Positions 1 to 9,564 of a stretch of 64,000 nucleotides of DNA are shown in pieces. The stretch covers positions 124,001-188,000 of the forward strand of contig NZ_CP119676.1 of the NCBI RefSeq assembly GCF_029318635.1. Reading direction: 5' to 3'. Origin of the DNA: Varunaivibrio sulfuroxidans (lineage in GTDB: Bacteria > Pseudomonadota > Alphaproteobacteria > Rhodospirillales > Magnetovibrionaceae). Numbering within the stretch: position 1 is the first letter of the stretch; every line of letters starts with the position of its first letter. The position numbers were made by a program, and so were the translations under genes. The notes under the pieces are model-generated. The model ran no database searches. It was not told the origin of the DNA and was given only the letters and a program-made list of their open reading frames with translations.

Positions 1-287
1 GCTTTTTCGCGGACGATCAGGTCCATTTGATGAAGGATTTGCAGCTTTTGGGCGTAATCGAAGACCGCGAAAGGCGTGGTGAACCCCAAAGTCTCATGTC
101 CGCGAAGCAAGGCCTCGACGGCGTAACAGGCTCCGGTCAGGGTGTTGACGATAGGCTGGAAGGCGATATCGATATGGCGTTCGACCTGTCCGAGAAAAGG
201 CGGCGACGCGATTTGAGTAAACGGATTCTCCGTCCTTTCGAGAGGGGCGGGTACATCTCGGAAATGAACAGGGAAATGGATCGCCAT
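1..287 (-). CDS. EAL-domain cyclic-di-GMP phosphodiesterase, N-terminal part
   Basis: The first 95 codons of a minus-strand gene run off the left edge. The translation begins MAIHFPVHF and contains FQPIVNTL at residues 43-50 and the EALLRG signature at residues 58-63, the opening of an EAL domain that cleaves cyclic di-GMP. There is no sensory domain before the EAL, only about 40 residues of leader. The start ATG is at 287. The SDR gene lies 117 bases upstream on the same strand. Whether the later catalytic residues are intact cannot be seen, so enzymatic activity is assumed from the family, and the protein could be a degenerate c-di-GMP receptor. Confidence 0.85.
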   Translation of the reverse strand, partial: MAIHFPVHFRDVPAPLERTENPFTQIASPPFLGQVERHIDIAFQPIVNTLTGACYAVEALLRGHETLGFTTPFAVFDYAQKLQILHQMDLIVREK

Positions 288-404
288 GGGTGGGTTATCC
301 AAGCTGAGTTGTTTAAGGTCTCCGATTATCGCGAAACAAATGTTACAGTTTCTAGCTCGAAGGAAATATCGGGACGGGAAAAGGTGTTTTTTCGCACCGG
401 AGAT

Positions 405-1184
405 TTACCGGGGTGGTTTTTTCGGTGCGCGGTTGAATAGAGCGCCGCGAAACGGCGCGGGCAAAAGGCGTAGGACGCGGGTCAGCAGGGCCGTCTGCCA
501 GGGAAAGACGATATAAAGCGGGCGGCGAGCAAGGGCGCGCCGGATAATCCGGGCGGCTTTTTCGGCGGGCATCAGAAAGGGCATGGGGAAGGGGTTGGCG
601 TCGGTCATGGCGCTGGCGACGAAGCCGGGGCAGATGACGCTGACGCACACCCCGTCGGCTTTGAGCTGCCCGTTGAGGGCCTCGCCCCAGGTTATGACGG
701 CGGCCTTCGACGCCGAATACGCCGCCGCGCCGGGGATGGCGATGAAACCCGCCAGGGAGGCGACGATAGCGATTTGCCCGCCGCCACGAGGGCGCATCGC
801 GGCCACTGCGGGAAAGACGGTGTTTAGAACACCACCGAGGTTGGTGTCGAAAATGGCGCGGGCCTGTTCCGCGCTTTCGACCTTCCCCCCGGAGCCGCCC
901 GAGATGCCTGCGTTCGCGATCACCAAATCCAGGGGTTGATGGCGATCGGCCCCTTCGATCCAGGCGGTTACGGATTGCGCGGACTTGACATCAACAATGG
1001 CGGTGTTGACGTCGGCCCCTTTGGCGCGACACTGCGCGGCGATGTCGTCCAGGCGGGTTCGGTCGCGACCGCAAAGCGACAAACGAACACCAGGGGCCGC
1101 GTAACGTAACGCCAAGGCGCGTCCGATACCGCTGGACGCCCCGGTGATCAGAATATGGTTGGGCTCTTTCATGGCGTTCACCAT
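405..1184 (-). CDS. SDR family NAD(P)-dependent oxidoreductase
   Basis: A 259-residue classical short-chain dehydrogenase/reductase. The nucleotide-binding motif TGASSGIG is at residues 14-21, the structural NAG motif at 91-93, the catalytic serine in VASLAG near 143, and YSASK gives Tyr156 and Lys160. After residue 180 a short C-terminal tail (PLYIVFPWQTALL) resembles membrane-associated SDRs acting on lipid or fatty-acyl substrates, but the substrate is not evident. An in-frame ATG lies four codons downstream and neither start has a clear Shine-Dalgarno. The EAL gene follows on the same strand; yicC is divergent. Confidence 0.9.
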   Translation of the reverse strand: MVNAMKEPNHILITGASSGIGRALALRYAAPGVRLSLCGRDRTRLDDIAAQCRAKGADVNTAIVDVKSAQSVTAWIEGADRHQPLDLVIANAGISGGSGGKVESAEQARAIFDTNLGGVLNTVFPAVAAMRPRGGGQIAIVASLAGFIAIPGAAAYSASKAAVITWGEALNGQLKADGVCVSVICPGFVASAMTDANPFPMPFLMPAEKAARIIRRALARRPLYIVFPWQTALLTRVLRLLPAPFRGALFNRAPKKPPR

Positions 1185-1347
1185 ACACCGAAAAAGCGAT
1201 TTTTAATATTCGTCGCAACGCACCGAGGCGCGATGCAAGGCGCGATGTGTTGCGCGGGCGGGGGCGGGGCGGGTATAACTTGGTAGACCCTCACGGCTGG
1301 AGGGGGGTAAGGCCGGTAGGCTCGCACTCGGGATCATAGGGGGTTTT

Positions 1348-2238
1348 TTGACAGTTTCATCCATGACCGGTTTCGCCAGGAGCGCAGGACGCCTGGAGAC
1401 TTGCGCCTGGAGTTGGGAAGTAAAAAGTGTGAACGGCAAGGGGATCGATGTGCGCACCCGAATGGCCGGCGGTTTCGACGACCTCGAACCCCGCGTCAAG
1501 GCGCTTGTCACGAACCGGTTCAGGCGGGGAAACCTGTCGCTGTCCTTGGATTTCGAGTGGACGGCGTCACGCACCCGTCTGTCTTTCAATGAGACGGTTC
1601 TCGATGAAATTTTAGGATTGATTGATACATTGAAAACCCGTTTGGGCGATCTGCGCCCACCCAGCGCCGATGGCTTGCTGGCGGTCAAGGGACTGCTCGA
1701 AACCACCGAGGGCGAGATCGACGACGATACCCGTCAAAAGGCGGAGGCCGCCGTGTTGGCCGGACTGGATGAAGCTTTGTCGAGGTTGGCCGAAATGCGC
1801 GCCGGGGAGGGCGAAAAACTGGCCGCGGTGCTTCACGGTCAATTGGATCGAATCGCGCGGTTGCACCACGAGGCCCGTGCGTTGGAATCGGTACAACCCG
1901 AACGTATCGGCGCGCGTCTTTCCCGTCAGGTCGCGGCCTTGTGCGCGGACGCCACCGACATTCCTCCCGAACGGCTGGCGCAGGAAGCGGCGCTTTTAAT
2001 GACCAAGGCGGACGTGCGCGAAGAATTGGACCGCCTGGCGGCGCACCTGCAGGGAGCGAGAAGTCTTTTGGATGAAGACGGCGCGATCGGCAGGCGGCTT
2101 GATTTTCTATGTCAAGAATTCAATCGCGAGGCCAATACGCTGTGTTCGAAATCGTCGGACGTGGCGTTGACTAGGGTCGGTCTCGAACTTAAAGCGACGA
2201 TCGAACAATTTCGTGAGCAGGTGCAAAACATTGAATAA
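1348..2238 (+). CDS. yicC: YicC family endoribonuclease
   Basis: A 296-residue protein of the YicC/YloC family, which in E. coli and Bacillus acts as an endoribonuclease. The N-terminal hallmark SSMTGFARS and VKSVNGKGIDVR, and the C-terminal DUF1732 stretch RRLDFLCQEFNREANT followed by ELKATIEQFREQVQNIE, are all present. I favour the TTG at 1348 because a strong AGGGGG lies six bases before it and family members usually have a few residues before SMTGFA; an ATG at 1363 is the alternative. The gene overlaps gmk at its 3' end, a neighbour pair common in bacteria. Confidence 0.93.
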   Translation: MTVSSMTGFARSAGRLETCAWSWEVKSVNGKGIDVRTRMAGGFDDLEPRVKALVTNRFRRGNLSLSLDFEWTASRTRLSFNETVLDEILGLIDTLKTRLGDLRPPSADGLLAVKGLLETTEGEIDDDTRQKAEAAVLAGLDEALSRLAEMRAGEGEKLAAVLHGQLDRIARLHHEARALESVQPERIGARLSRQVAALCADATDIPPERLAQEAALLMTKADVREELDRLAAHLQGARSLLDEDGAIGRRLDFLCQEFNREANTLCSKSSDVALTRVGLELKATIEQFREQVQNIE

Positions 2239-2875
2239 TGATCCCCATATCGAACGACGCGGCTTGATGCTGGTGATGTCGTCGCCATCGGGCGCCGGAA
2301 AGACGACGATTTCCAGGGCGCTGCTGGCGGCCGACGACAATCTGTCGATGTCCGTTTCCGCGACCACCCGCCCGCCCCGCCCCGGCGAGGTCGATGGCGT
2401 CGATTACTATTTTATCGAAAAGAAAAAATTCGAGGATATGGTCGAAAAGGGGGAATTTCTCGAACACGCGCGGGTCTTCGACAATTATTACGGCACACCC
2501 CGCGCACCGGTCGAAGCCGCCTTGAAAGAAGGCCGCGACGTGTTGTTCGACGTTGACTGGCAAGGCACCCAGCAGTTGGGCGATAGCGCGGGTAAGGATT
2601 TGGTGCGGGTGTTTATCTTACCGCCGTCATATGAGGAACTTGAGCGGCGTTTATATAAGCGCGCCCAAGATAGCGTCGCGGTGGTTAAAAAGAGAATGGC
2701 CCAGGCGGCCAAGGAAATGAGTCACTATTATGAATACGATTACATCGTGGTTAATGTCGATGTGGCCGAAAGCGTCGCCAATGTCGCGGCGATTTTGCGC
2801 GCCGAACGCCTGCGCCGTGAACGTCAGCACGGATTGCACGATTTCGTCGCCGCGTTGAGCGCCGATCAGCCCTGA
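2231..2875 (+). CDS. gmk: Guanylate kinase
   Basis: Phosphorylates GMP to GDP using ATP. The P-loop SSPSGAGKTT sits at the N-terminus, followed by SVSATTRPPRPGEVDGVDYYF (GMP binding, split here by its known SxTTRxPRxGE pattern) and the lid segment. Length from this start is 214 residues, normal for the family. The TTG at 2231 overlaps the yicC stop and gives the usual alphaproteobacterial leader before RRGLMLV; a GAGCAGG lies upstream. A GTG at 2213 is an in-frame alternative. Translational coupling to yicC is likely from the overlap. The gene is convergent with rsmA only 13 bases away. Confidence 0.95.
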   Translation: MNNDPHIERRGLMLVMSSPSGAGKTTISRALLAADDNLSMSVSATTRPPRPGEVDGVDYYFIEKKKFEDMVEKGEFLEHARVFDNYYGTPRAPVEAALKEGRDVLFDVDWQGTQQLGDSAGKDLVRVFILPPSYEELERRLYKRAQDSVAVVKKRMAQAAKEMSHYYEYDYIVVNVDVAESVANVAAILRAERLRRERQHGLHDFVAALSADQP

Positions 2876-2888
2876 GTCCGGCGGCGGC

Positions 2889-3740
2889 CTATTTTTGGGA
2901 CGGTGGCGCGAGGGTTTCATAGACCCGGGCGAGGGCGCAAAAATCGATGACGTCCAATTCCTCGGCCCGCGCGGTTTCCTCGATCCCCAGGGCCTTCAAG
3001 TGCGGGGTGAGGCCAATCGCCTTGAGGCTGGCGCGGAGCATTTTTCGCCGCTGTCCGAACGCCGCGGCGGTGACTTTCTCCATCGCCGCCCATGAGGCCT
3101 CGCCCAAGGGCGCATCGCGGGGGACGAGATGGACGACGCTGGAGACCACCTTGGGCGGCGGCGTGAAGGCGCTGGGTGGAATGGTGAACGCGGGGCTTAT
3201 CGCACACAACCACTGGCACATCACCGAAAGCCGGCCATAGGCCTTGGTGCGCGGCCGGGCGAGCAGGCGGTCGGCGACTTCCTTTTGAAACATTAAGGTC
3301 ATCGAGCGGAATGCTCGGGCGTGCCTGAGCCAGCCGATCAGCAACACCGTGGCGACATTGTAGGGCAGGTTGGCGACGATACGCCGGGGTGCATCGCCCA
3401 GCGTCCAGACCTCGATTTCGGTGGCGTCGCCCGCGATCACCTCGAAGCGCCGGGGGTGGGCCTCCTTCAGATAGTCCAAGGCTTGGATGCAGCGCGGGTC
3501 GCGTTCGACGGCGATCAGACGGGCGGCGTCTCCGGCCAGGATGGCGCGGCTCAGGCCCCCCGGTCCGGGTCCGATTTCGATGACGCAGTCGCCCTCCACG
3601 ATGCCTGCGGTGCGGGCGATGCGTGCCGTCAGGTTAAGATCCAAAAGGAAATTCTGGCCAAGGGCCTTACGCGCCGAAAGCTCATGGCGGTGGATGATTT
3701 CTTTCAGGGGGGGCAGGCCGTCGAAAGAAACCCCGCTCAC
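2889..3740 (-). CDS. rsmA: 16S rRNA (adenine1518/1519-N6) dimethyltransferase
   Basis: A 283-residue KsgA/Dim1 family enzyme that dimethylates two adjacent adenines in the 3'-terminal hairpin of 16S rRNA during late small-subunit assembly. Visible motifs are [10 protein letters not shown] at the N-terminus, the SAM-binding [10 protein letters not shown], the acidic ribose contact VERD, and the catalytic NLPYNVAT. The C-terminal helical domain is present ([16 protein letters not shown]). The start overlaps the pdxA stop by four bases, the last step of the co-oriented run lptF-lptG-lptD-surA-pdxA-rsmA, so it is probably expressed from an upstream operon promoter. Confidence 0.96.
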   Translation of the reverse strand: MSGVSFDGLPPLKEIIHRHELSARKALGQNFLLDLNLTARIARTAGIVEGDCVIEIGPGPGGLSRAILAGDAARLIAVERDPRCIQALDYLKEAHPRRFEVIAGDATEIEVWTLGDAPRRIVANLPYNVATVLLIGWLRHARAFRSMTLMFQKEVADRLLARPRTKAYGRLSVMCQWLCAISPAFTIPPSAFTPPPKVVSSVVHLVPRDAPLGEASWAAMEKVTAAAFGQRRKMLRASLKAIGLTPHLKALGIEETARAEELDVIDFCALARVYETLAPPSQK

Positions 3741-4804
3741 GACGTCGGCCCCCCACCCTCGGTGGTGGCGCGGTTGGTGGCGATGGCGAAGGCGCGGTCG
3801 ATCGCGGCGATAAAGCTTGTGGGGTTGGCCTTGCCCTGCCCGGCGATGTCGAACGCGGTGCCGTGATCGGGCGACGTCCGCACGAAAGGAAGCCCCAGCG
3901 TGATGTTGACGCCGCCGTGAAAATCCAACGTCTTTAGGGGAATCAGAGCCTGGTCGTGGTACATGCAGATCGCCGCGTCATAGCCTTCTCGGGCTTCTTC
4001 GCCGAACATGGTGTCCGGGGGCAGGGGGCCGGATACGGCGATCCCGTCACCCTTAAGGATCTCTATGGCGGGGCGGATGATGGTGTTTTCTTCGTCTCCC
4101 ATGGCGCCGTCTTCGCCGGCGTGAGGGTTCAACGCGGCAATGGCGAGGCGGGGATTGGAAAGGCCGAAATCGCGGCGTAGCGCCCATTCCGTGATGCGCG
4201 ATAGGGTAACGATGGTTTCCGTTTTCAATGTGGCGATGGCGGTTCTCAGGGCGACGTGAACCGTAACCGGAACGACGCGCAATTGTGGGCAGGCCAGCAT
4301 CATCACCGGTGGGGTCTGGATGGCGGCGAGATCGGCGAGAAACTCGGTATGGCCGGGGAAGGTGAACCCCGCTTGATAAAGGACGCCCTTGTGGATCGGG
4401 TTGGTGACGATGGCACAGGCCGCGCCGCTCTGGGCGTAATCCACGGCGCGCCGGATCGATGCGATCACACTGGGCGCATTGCGCGCGTCGCCCCGCCCCG
4501 GTTGAACGTCGTGTTCGAGGGGGTTTTCAAGAACGGGAAGGGCGCGGGGAAAAACATCGGAAGCCTGGGCCGGGTCGGCAATCGTTTCAATGGGGACATC
4601 GATTCTTAGGCGTCGAGCCAAGGCGCTTAGGCGCGCCGTGTCGTCAATCGCAAAAAAAACCGGCCCCGATATTTTTCGCCGCGCCCAAGCCATCAAGGTC
4701 AACTCACCGCCGACGCCCGCGGGATCCCCCATGGTCAAGGCGATCGGGGCGATCGGGGCGATTGGAGCGATCGGAGGGACGGCGGCGCGCCGGGCGGCGC
4801 TCAT
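3737..4804 (-). CDS. pdxA: 4-hydroxythreonine-4-phosphate dehydrogenase
   Basis: Catalyses the NAD-dependent oxidation of 4-phosphohydroxy-L-threonine in the DXP-dependent pyridoxal phosphate pathway. The 355 residues contain [24 protein letters not shown] and [12 protein letters not shown], which carry the metal-binding histidines. Odd feature: the N-terminus before LTMGDPAG is a repeated PIA tripeptide encoded by a 9-base tandem repeat, an extension that is not part of the family fold. It overlaps surA upstream and rsmA downstream by four bases each, so the three are probably translationally coupled. The surA-pdxA-rsmA order is widely conserved. Confidence 0.96.
   Translation of the reverse strand: MSAARRAAVPPIAPIAPIAPIALTMGDPAGVGGELTLMAWARRKISGPVFFAIDDTARLSALARRLRIDVPIETIADPAQASDVFPRALPVLENPLEHDVQPGRGDARNAPSVIASIRRAVDYAQSGAACAIVTNPIHKGVLYQAGFTFPGHTEFLADLAAIQTPPVMMLACPQLRVVPVTVHVALRTAIATLKTETIVTLSRITEWALRRDFGLSNPRLAIAALNPHAGEDGAMGDEENTIIRPAIEILKGDGIAVSGPLPPDTMFGEEAREGYDAAICMYHDQALIPLKTLDFHGGVNITLGLPFVRTSPDHGTAFDIAGQGKANPTSFIAAIDRAFAIATNRATTEGGGPTS
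4739..4777 (+). repeat. 9-base tandem repeat inside pdxA 5' end
   Basis: The unit cgatcgggg(c/g) recurs about four times with small changes and encodes Pro-Ile-Ala repeats at the PdxA N-terminus on the minus strand. The unit is a multiple of three, so copy-number change would keep frame. Confidence 0.8.
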
Positions 4805-6147
4805 AGGCGGACGTCCACGAACGCCCTGCGGCGCAGATCGCGAAGCAGGCGGCGCGCACCGTTGTCGGCGCGCTCGGCGAACAGGCGGCGACGTACCTCC
4901 GCGCGCATCGCCGCCATCGTATCTTGACCGGAGCGTTCACAGACCATTAAAACGACGACGCCCTCTTTGGTGCGCACGGGCGCGCTGGGGTGATTGATCG
5001 GCAGCGAGGAGACGACGCTTTGCAGCGCCACGGGTAAGCTTGACGGCTTGACGGCGCCCAAGTTGCCGGACAGGGATGATCCACTTTGCCGCCCCAGGGC
5101 GTCGAACTGGGTGCAGCTTTTAGCATTCTGTGTGAGAGCGCGCGCTTTTTGCGCGGTTTGCGATACCGCCACCGCCGAAGCCGACGCGGGCAGAGGCAGG
5201 TAGAATTGGGAGATTTTCAGCTTTGGTTCGGGAATTTTGATGCCCGAACCCAGGCGTTTTTTACGTAAAAGAATGATGTGGTAGCCGTCTTCCGCCCGAA
5301 TCGGTTCGGTGACCTGGCCGGGTTTCATTTTTTCAAGAGCCGCGCTGATTTTTGGGTCTACATTTCCCGCTTTCACCCAGCCCATATCACCGCCACGCGC
5401 GGCCGATGGACTTTGCGAAAAATTTTGCGCCAGCATCTGGAAATTGGCGCCGCGCTTTAGTTCTTGAACGATACGCACGGCGAGCTGGCGGGCGTCGCTG
5501 TCTTTCGTGCCTTGGGGGCCCGTGGGCAAGACGATTTCGGCGGTCAGGTATTCCGGACGGGTGGCGTTGGCGCGGATATCGCGCACCGCGGCGTCGATTT
5601 CCTCGGGGCCGATTTGGATCTGGGGCAGGACTCTGTCGCGGACGACCTTGCTCCAGGCGATTTCGGCCTTGGTGCGTTCGATCAGGGTTGATTTTGGGAC
5701 GCCTATGCGCTGTAAGAGCTGATCGAGGGCACCCGGTTTGAAGTTGTTCTGACGTTCAATCTGCGCCAGGGCGACATTGATTTCATCCTTGGTGACGTTT
5801 ATTTTCAGTCGCTTGGCCTCCTGAAGTTCAAGGTGCTCGTCAATCAAGCCGCGCAAGACTTGAGGTGCGAGGCGTCGGCGAACCTCTTGGGTATTGTCCA
5901 GGTTGGACGTCGCAATCAGCATCGTAATGCGTACGTTGAGGTCGTACACGGAGATGGCGTCTTCATTAACCACGGCGGCGATGGACAAGGTTTGTGCGTG
6001 AAGGGGAGCGGCGGACGCGAGAAAACCGAGCAGCGTCGCCACCACGACACGAAGCCCGGCCCGACGAACGCTACGGAAAAAGCCTGCCCGAACTCTCCGG
6101 GAAAAGCCGTGGAATAGATCTATGGTCATCGATTTTTCAGCCATCAT
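4801..6147 (-). CDS. surA: SurA-like periplasmic peptidylprolyl isomerase/chaperone
   Basis: A 448-residue exported chaperone for outer-membrane proteins. An N-terminal basic stretch and hydrophobic segment [19 protein letters not shown] form a signal peptide. A SurA N-domain follows ([15 protein letters not shown], then [21 protein letters not shown]), then one parvulin rotamase domain with [15 protein letters not shown] and GYHIILL. Only one parvulin domain is recognisable, against two in E. coli SurA. LptD, encoded 30 bases upstream, is a known SurA client, which fits the operon. Two adjacent ATG codons sit at the start. Confidence 0.93.
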   Translation of the reverse strand: MMAEKSMTIDLFHGFSRRVRAGFFRSVRRAGLRVVVATLLGFLASAAPLHAQTLSIAAVVNEDAISVYDLNVRITMLIATSNLDNTQEVRRRLAPQVLRGLIDEHLELQEAKRLKINVTKDEINVALAQIERQNNFKPGALDQLLQRIGVPKSTLIERTKAEIAWSKVVRDRVLPQIQIGPEEIDAAVRDIRANATRPEYLTAEIVLPTGPQGTKDSDARQLAVRIVQELKRGANFQMLAQNFSQSPSAARGGDMGWVKAGNVDPKISAALEKMKPGQVTEPIRAEDGYHIILLRKKRLGSGIKIPEPKLKISQFYLPLPASASAVAVSQTAQKARALTQNAKSCTQFDALGRQSGSSLSGNLGAVKPSSLPVALQSVVSSLPINHPSAPVRTKEGVVVLMVCERSGQDTMAAMRAEVRRRLFAERADNGARRLLRDLRRRAFVDVRL

Positions 6148-6177
6148 GGTTACGATAAGTCGTATCTTTCGTGGGCG

Positions 6178-8436
6178 CTAGCGTGTCGTGTTCGCGCGAA
6201 CGCTCCCCAGGGTTTTGAAGACGATCTCAAAAACAAACGCATCTGAAGGTTGAATCTCGCGATCCTGATAATAGGTTCGTTGGACATCGGTTTTGAATAC
6301 GAAACATTCATCTTCATAGGCCAGGGACAACGACGTCGAGCGCATGCCACCGCCCGTTTGCAAGTCGCGAACGCCCGACACGGAGCCACGCCAATAACGA
6401 GACAGCTGCGATTTAATGTTCAAGGAAAGTTCCTTACGCCCGTTGTATTCGCTATCGGCCTGTTTGGGGAAATAAATGTAGTTCGACGAAATATTAAAAG
6501 CCGGCGTGCCGGCGCTTATCCGCACTTCATTGCGGCTGATGGCGTGTGTTTTCTTATCGATGCGGGTGCGGTACAAAAGGTCAACCAGATGTCCGGGTTG
6601 AATGTGCACCCGTCCGACGTAATCGGAAAAGCGGTCGTTGAGACCCGTGCCCGCCGCGAATGTGCTGTCGGCCTTGAGGCGATAGCTTTGCCCAAAAAGA
6701 ACCGATGTGCTGCCGCCGCTGCTGCCGTAAACACCCCATTTTATGCCGTAATTGACCCGCGGCCCGCCCTCGACCCGATCATAGCCTGCGAAGCGATCGT
6801 GACTGAATAGGTTGGTGGTGTCAAATTCCACATCCAGGCTGTCTTCATTTGGAATACTTGAGGGATTTCCGCCGTAAGGCGCGACGACAAAGGATGTGAT
6901 CGGCTCGATCAATTGATAGATATCCCGGTTTTCCTGGCGTACGAAAGGATAACGCCAATCAAACGCCAACTGCGGGTGGAGGCGCGCCTTGTATCCGGTG
7001 AACGTGCTGCCGTCGGTGCGTTTGAGGCCGTTGACGTGATAGAGGTCCCCCTGCACCGTCGCGGAAAGATCGTATATGTCGCCTTTGGGCGCGGTATAGG
7101 GAAGGTGCCATCCACTACGAAAAGAAAAACGTTGATCGTCCGTGCTCTTGGAACGGGTTAGCGCGACCATGCTCAAGTCCAGGGTGTTGTATGCGCCGTA
7201 ACGCGATGGTTCGCTGACGTGGCTGTAGTCGAGCATCGGCGCCACGAGGGGAATGGAGCCCGGCTTGTCATTTGCACGAAGGCTTTGAAAGAGATACGAT
7301 TTAGCGGAAAAATAATTGCGTCCACGAAACCCTTCGGCGAAAATTTTCGAGGTTAGCGTGTTTTGAGTCCCAAGCCCGTAGCGGCGCATATAGGTGTCCT
7401 GGGTCGTGCGTTGAAGATCGGCCCCCCAGCGCCAAGTATTGTCGATATCGAACCGGCCCATGCCGATGACATGACCGTGTGTGATTTTTTTGGAATCCTT
7501 GGTCAGGCTGGCGTCCAGGTTGATTTCGCCTTTGCGGAAACGCTGGCGGTAGTCTCCGGCCAAAACCGGACCTTCCTTCGAGGTGAAGATCGGACGCAAG
7601 GTAACGTCGCTGGACGGTGAAATGGCGTAAAAATAGGGCGTTTCAACCGTCGCGCCCAGATCCGTCGTCCCACCGAAGCGTGGGGGAAGAAGGCCGCTTC
7701 TGCGCTTGACGCTGGGATCGGGGTGGGAAAGATAGGGCGTGTAGGCGATGGGAACGCCGGCAAATTCGACCCAGGCGTCTTTGTATTCCACCGATTGCGC
7801 CTTCTTATCATGAAAGATTTCCATCGCTTTGACCTGCCATAACGGCGGGCGGCTGGGATCTTTTTTACATGCGTTGCATGCGGTGTACACCGCGCGACCG
7901 AGTTTGGTGAAGCGATTCTCGCGCAACGTCGCCGTCCGCGCGGCGAAACGAGATTTGTCTTTCATGACGATGCGCAGATTGTGCACGATGCCGTTCTTCA
8001 GATCGCCGGAGATTTTCATATCTTTGGCGAAAACCACCTCGCCGCTGGGCTCGCGCAAGATGATGTGGCCCTTGGCGCTGAGCAGGTCGTTTTTCTGGTC
8101 GTAAACGATCTTGTCGGCAAGCAGCGTGCGTTGGTCTTGGTTGACCTCGACATGGCCGCTGGCGGTGATGATTCCCTTAGCCTTATCTTGGGACATGGTG
8201 TCGGCGCTGAAGGTGGCGGGGGCGTTTTTATCAATCGGTTTTTGCCCCCATGCCGCCTGTGGAAGCGTCGCCACGGTAAGCGCCGAGGCCAGGAATAACG
8301 CCGGGGCCGATATCCGGAAAAAACGCCACCATCCCGTCGGATACCTTGATGCGGCCCCGCGCGCCGCGCCGCGCGACCAAAATTCGAGGGTGGACATGGA
8401 CCGGGCGGTTGTTTTTGCCTGTGGTGTCGCGGTCAT
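6178..8436 (-). CDS. lptD: LPS-assembly outer-membrane protein LptD
   Basis: A 752-residue outer-membrane beta-barrel that inserts lipopolysaccharide into the outer leaflet. A hydrophobic export segment near residues 44-64 ends in AAWGQ, followed by an OstA-like periplasmic jellyroll domain (SGHVEVNQDQRTLLADKIVYD) and a long strand-rich barrel finishing in FVFEIVFKTLGS. The CxxC pair in YTACNACKKD lies between the jellyroll and the barrel. The N-terminus before the signal segment is long (about 40 residues), so an internal start is possible. The gene is six bases from lptG and precedes surA. Confidence 0.94.
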   Translation of the reverse strand: MTATPQAKTTARSMSTLEFWSRGAARGAASRYPTGWWRFFRISAPALFLASALTVATLPQAAWGQKPIDKNAPATFSADTMSQDKAKGIITASGHVEVNQDQRTLLADKIVYDQKNDLLSAKGHIILREPSGEVVFAKDMKISGDLKNGIVHNLRIVMKDKSRFAARTATLRENRFTKLGRAVYTACNACKKDPSRPPLWQVKAMEIFHDKKAQSVEYKDAWVEFAGVPIAYTPYLSHPDPSVKRRSGLLPPRFGGTTDLGATVETPYFYAISPSSDVTLRPIFTSKEGPVLAGDYRQRFRKGEINLDASLTKDSKKITHGHVIGMGRFDIDNTWRWGADLQRTTQDTYMRRYGLGTQNTLTSKIFAEGFRGRNYFSAKSYLFQSLRANDKPGSIPLVAPMLDYSHVSEPSRYGAYNTLDLSMVALTRSKSTDDQRFSFRSGWHLPYTAPKGDIYDLSATVQGDLYHVNGLKRTDGSTFTGYKARLHPQLAFDWRYPFVRQENRDIYQLIEPITSFVVAPYGGNPSSIPNEDSLDVEFDTTNLFSHDRFAGYDRVEGGPRVNYGIKWGVYGSSGGSTSVLFGQSYRLKADSTFAAGTGLNDRFSDYVGRVHIQPGHLVDLLYRTRIDKKTHAISRNEVRISAGTPAFNISSNYIYFPKQADSEYNGRKELSLNIKSQLSRYWRGSVSGVRDLQTGGGMRSTSLSLAYEDECFVFKTDVQRTYYQDREIQPSDAFVFEIVFKTLGSVRANTTR

Positions 8437-8442
8437 CGTGAA

Positions 8443-9543
8443 TCAACCATCCTCAAGATGAAGCAACATGGCGAGCCCCAGTAACATGCTGACCCCGGAT
8501 GGCGTCCAAGCGGCGAGGACGACGGGAAGCGAATTTGAAATGCCGAGCGCGAGAACGACGTCGGAGAAAAAATAAAGCACAAATCCGGTCAAGACGCCAC
8601 TGGCGATAACAAATGTCGCTCCGCTTTTGCGACTATGGCGCAGCGTGAAGGTGGCGGCGATCAAGATCATGGCGCACATCAAAAACGGCGAAGCCAGTTG
8701 GGAATGCCAATGCAGACGGTGTCGCACCGCCGAAAATCCGGATTTTTCCAGCGTTTTGATGAAATCGGGCAGGGCCCAAAACGACATGGTTTCCGGTGGC
8801 GCGAAATTATCTTGGATGCGACTGACGCTGAGATCCGTGGCGAGGCGATAGGTCGGCTTAACCGTGGCGCCGCCTTCGGCGTTTTGAAGAATGGCGTTGG
8901 ACATCAGCCAGTAGCCTTTTTCAAGCAAGGCCCTGTCGGCGTCGATGCGTTGTTTGAAAATATCTTTCCCTTTGAACAGGAAGACGGTGACGCCGTCCAG
9001 TTCGATGGTTTTTTTCTTCTGGTGCATGTGCAGGGCATGGACGACGGCTTGCCCATCCGGACTGCTTTGGCGCAGCCACAGGCCCGTGGGCGATAGGGCG
9101 AGGAAACTTTTCTGTCCCTTAAGATAGCGTCCTTCGGCCAAATCGTACCGCGCCAGAAGACTGGACGCCAGGGGGTTCAATGCGGCTACCTTGAAAACCC
9201 CAAGGGCGAAAGTCAGCGCCAAAACCGGAAGCAGGAATTGCCATGCCGAAATTCCGGCGGCGCGCGTGACGGCCAATTCGTTCGAGCGGGTCAAACGCCA
9301 AAATGTGGACATGCCGCCGAACAGAGATGCGAAGGGAAATGTCTGTTGGGCCATATGGGGTAACTTTAACAGCCCCATTTGAAGTACGATCAAAAAAGTG
9401 ACGTCGGGTTTCGATCCCGCCCGGCGCAACAATTCGATGACGTCAAGCAGGTAGATCAGCGCCACGAAGCCGAAGAAAATGGCTAGGAAGCTGATCAAGA
9501 ATTGCTTGGCGATATAGATCGACAGTGTGGGCGACAGGCGCAT
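8443..9543 (-). CDS. lptG: LPS export ABC transporter permease LptG
   Basis: A 366-residue inner-membrane subunit of the LptB2FG transporter that extracts LPS and feeds it to the LptC-LptA-LptD bridge. Three N-terminal membrane spans (including LISFLAIFFGFVALIYLLDV), a periplasmic beta-jellyroll in the middle (GLWLRQSSPDGQAVVHAL), and three C-terminal spans are visible. It lies 21 bases after lptF and six before lptD, all co-oriented, so the genes for consecutive steps of LPS export share one operon. lptA, lptB and lptC are not in this window. Confidence 0.94.
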   Translation of the reverse strand: MRLSPTLSIYIAKQFLISFLAIFFGFVALIYLLDVIELLRRAGSKPDVTFLIVLQMGLLKLPHMAQQTFPFASLFGGMSTFWRLTRSNELAVTRAAGISAWQFLLPVLALTFALGVFKVAALNPLASSLLARYDLAEGRYLKGQKSFLALSPTGLWLRQSSPDGQAVVHALHMHQKKKTIELDGVTVFLFKGKDIFKQRIDADRALLEKGYWLMSNAILQNAEGGATVKPTYRLATDLSVSRIQDNFAPPETMSFWALPDFIKTLEKSGFSAVRHRLHWHSQLASPFLMCAMILIAATFTLRHSRKSGATFVIASGVLTGFVLYFFSDVVLALGISNSLPVVLAAWTPSGVSMLLGLAMLLHLEDG

Positions 9544-9564
9544 GATGACAGAACCTTTGGCGCT

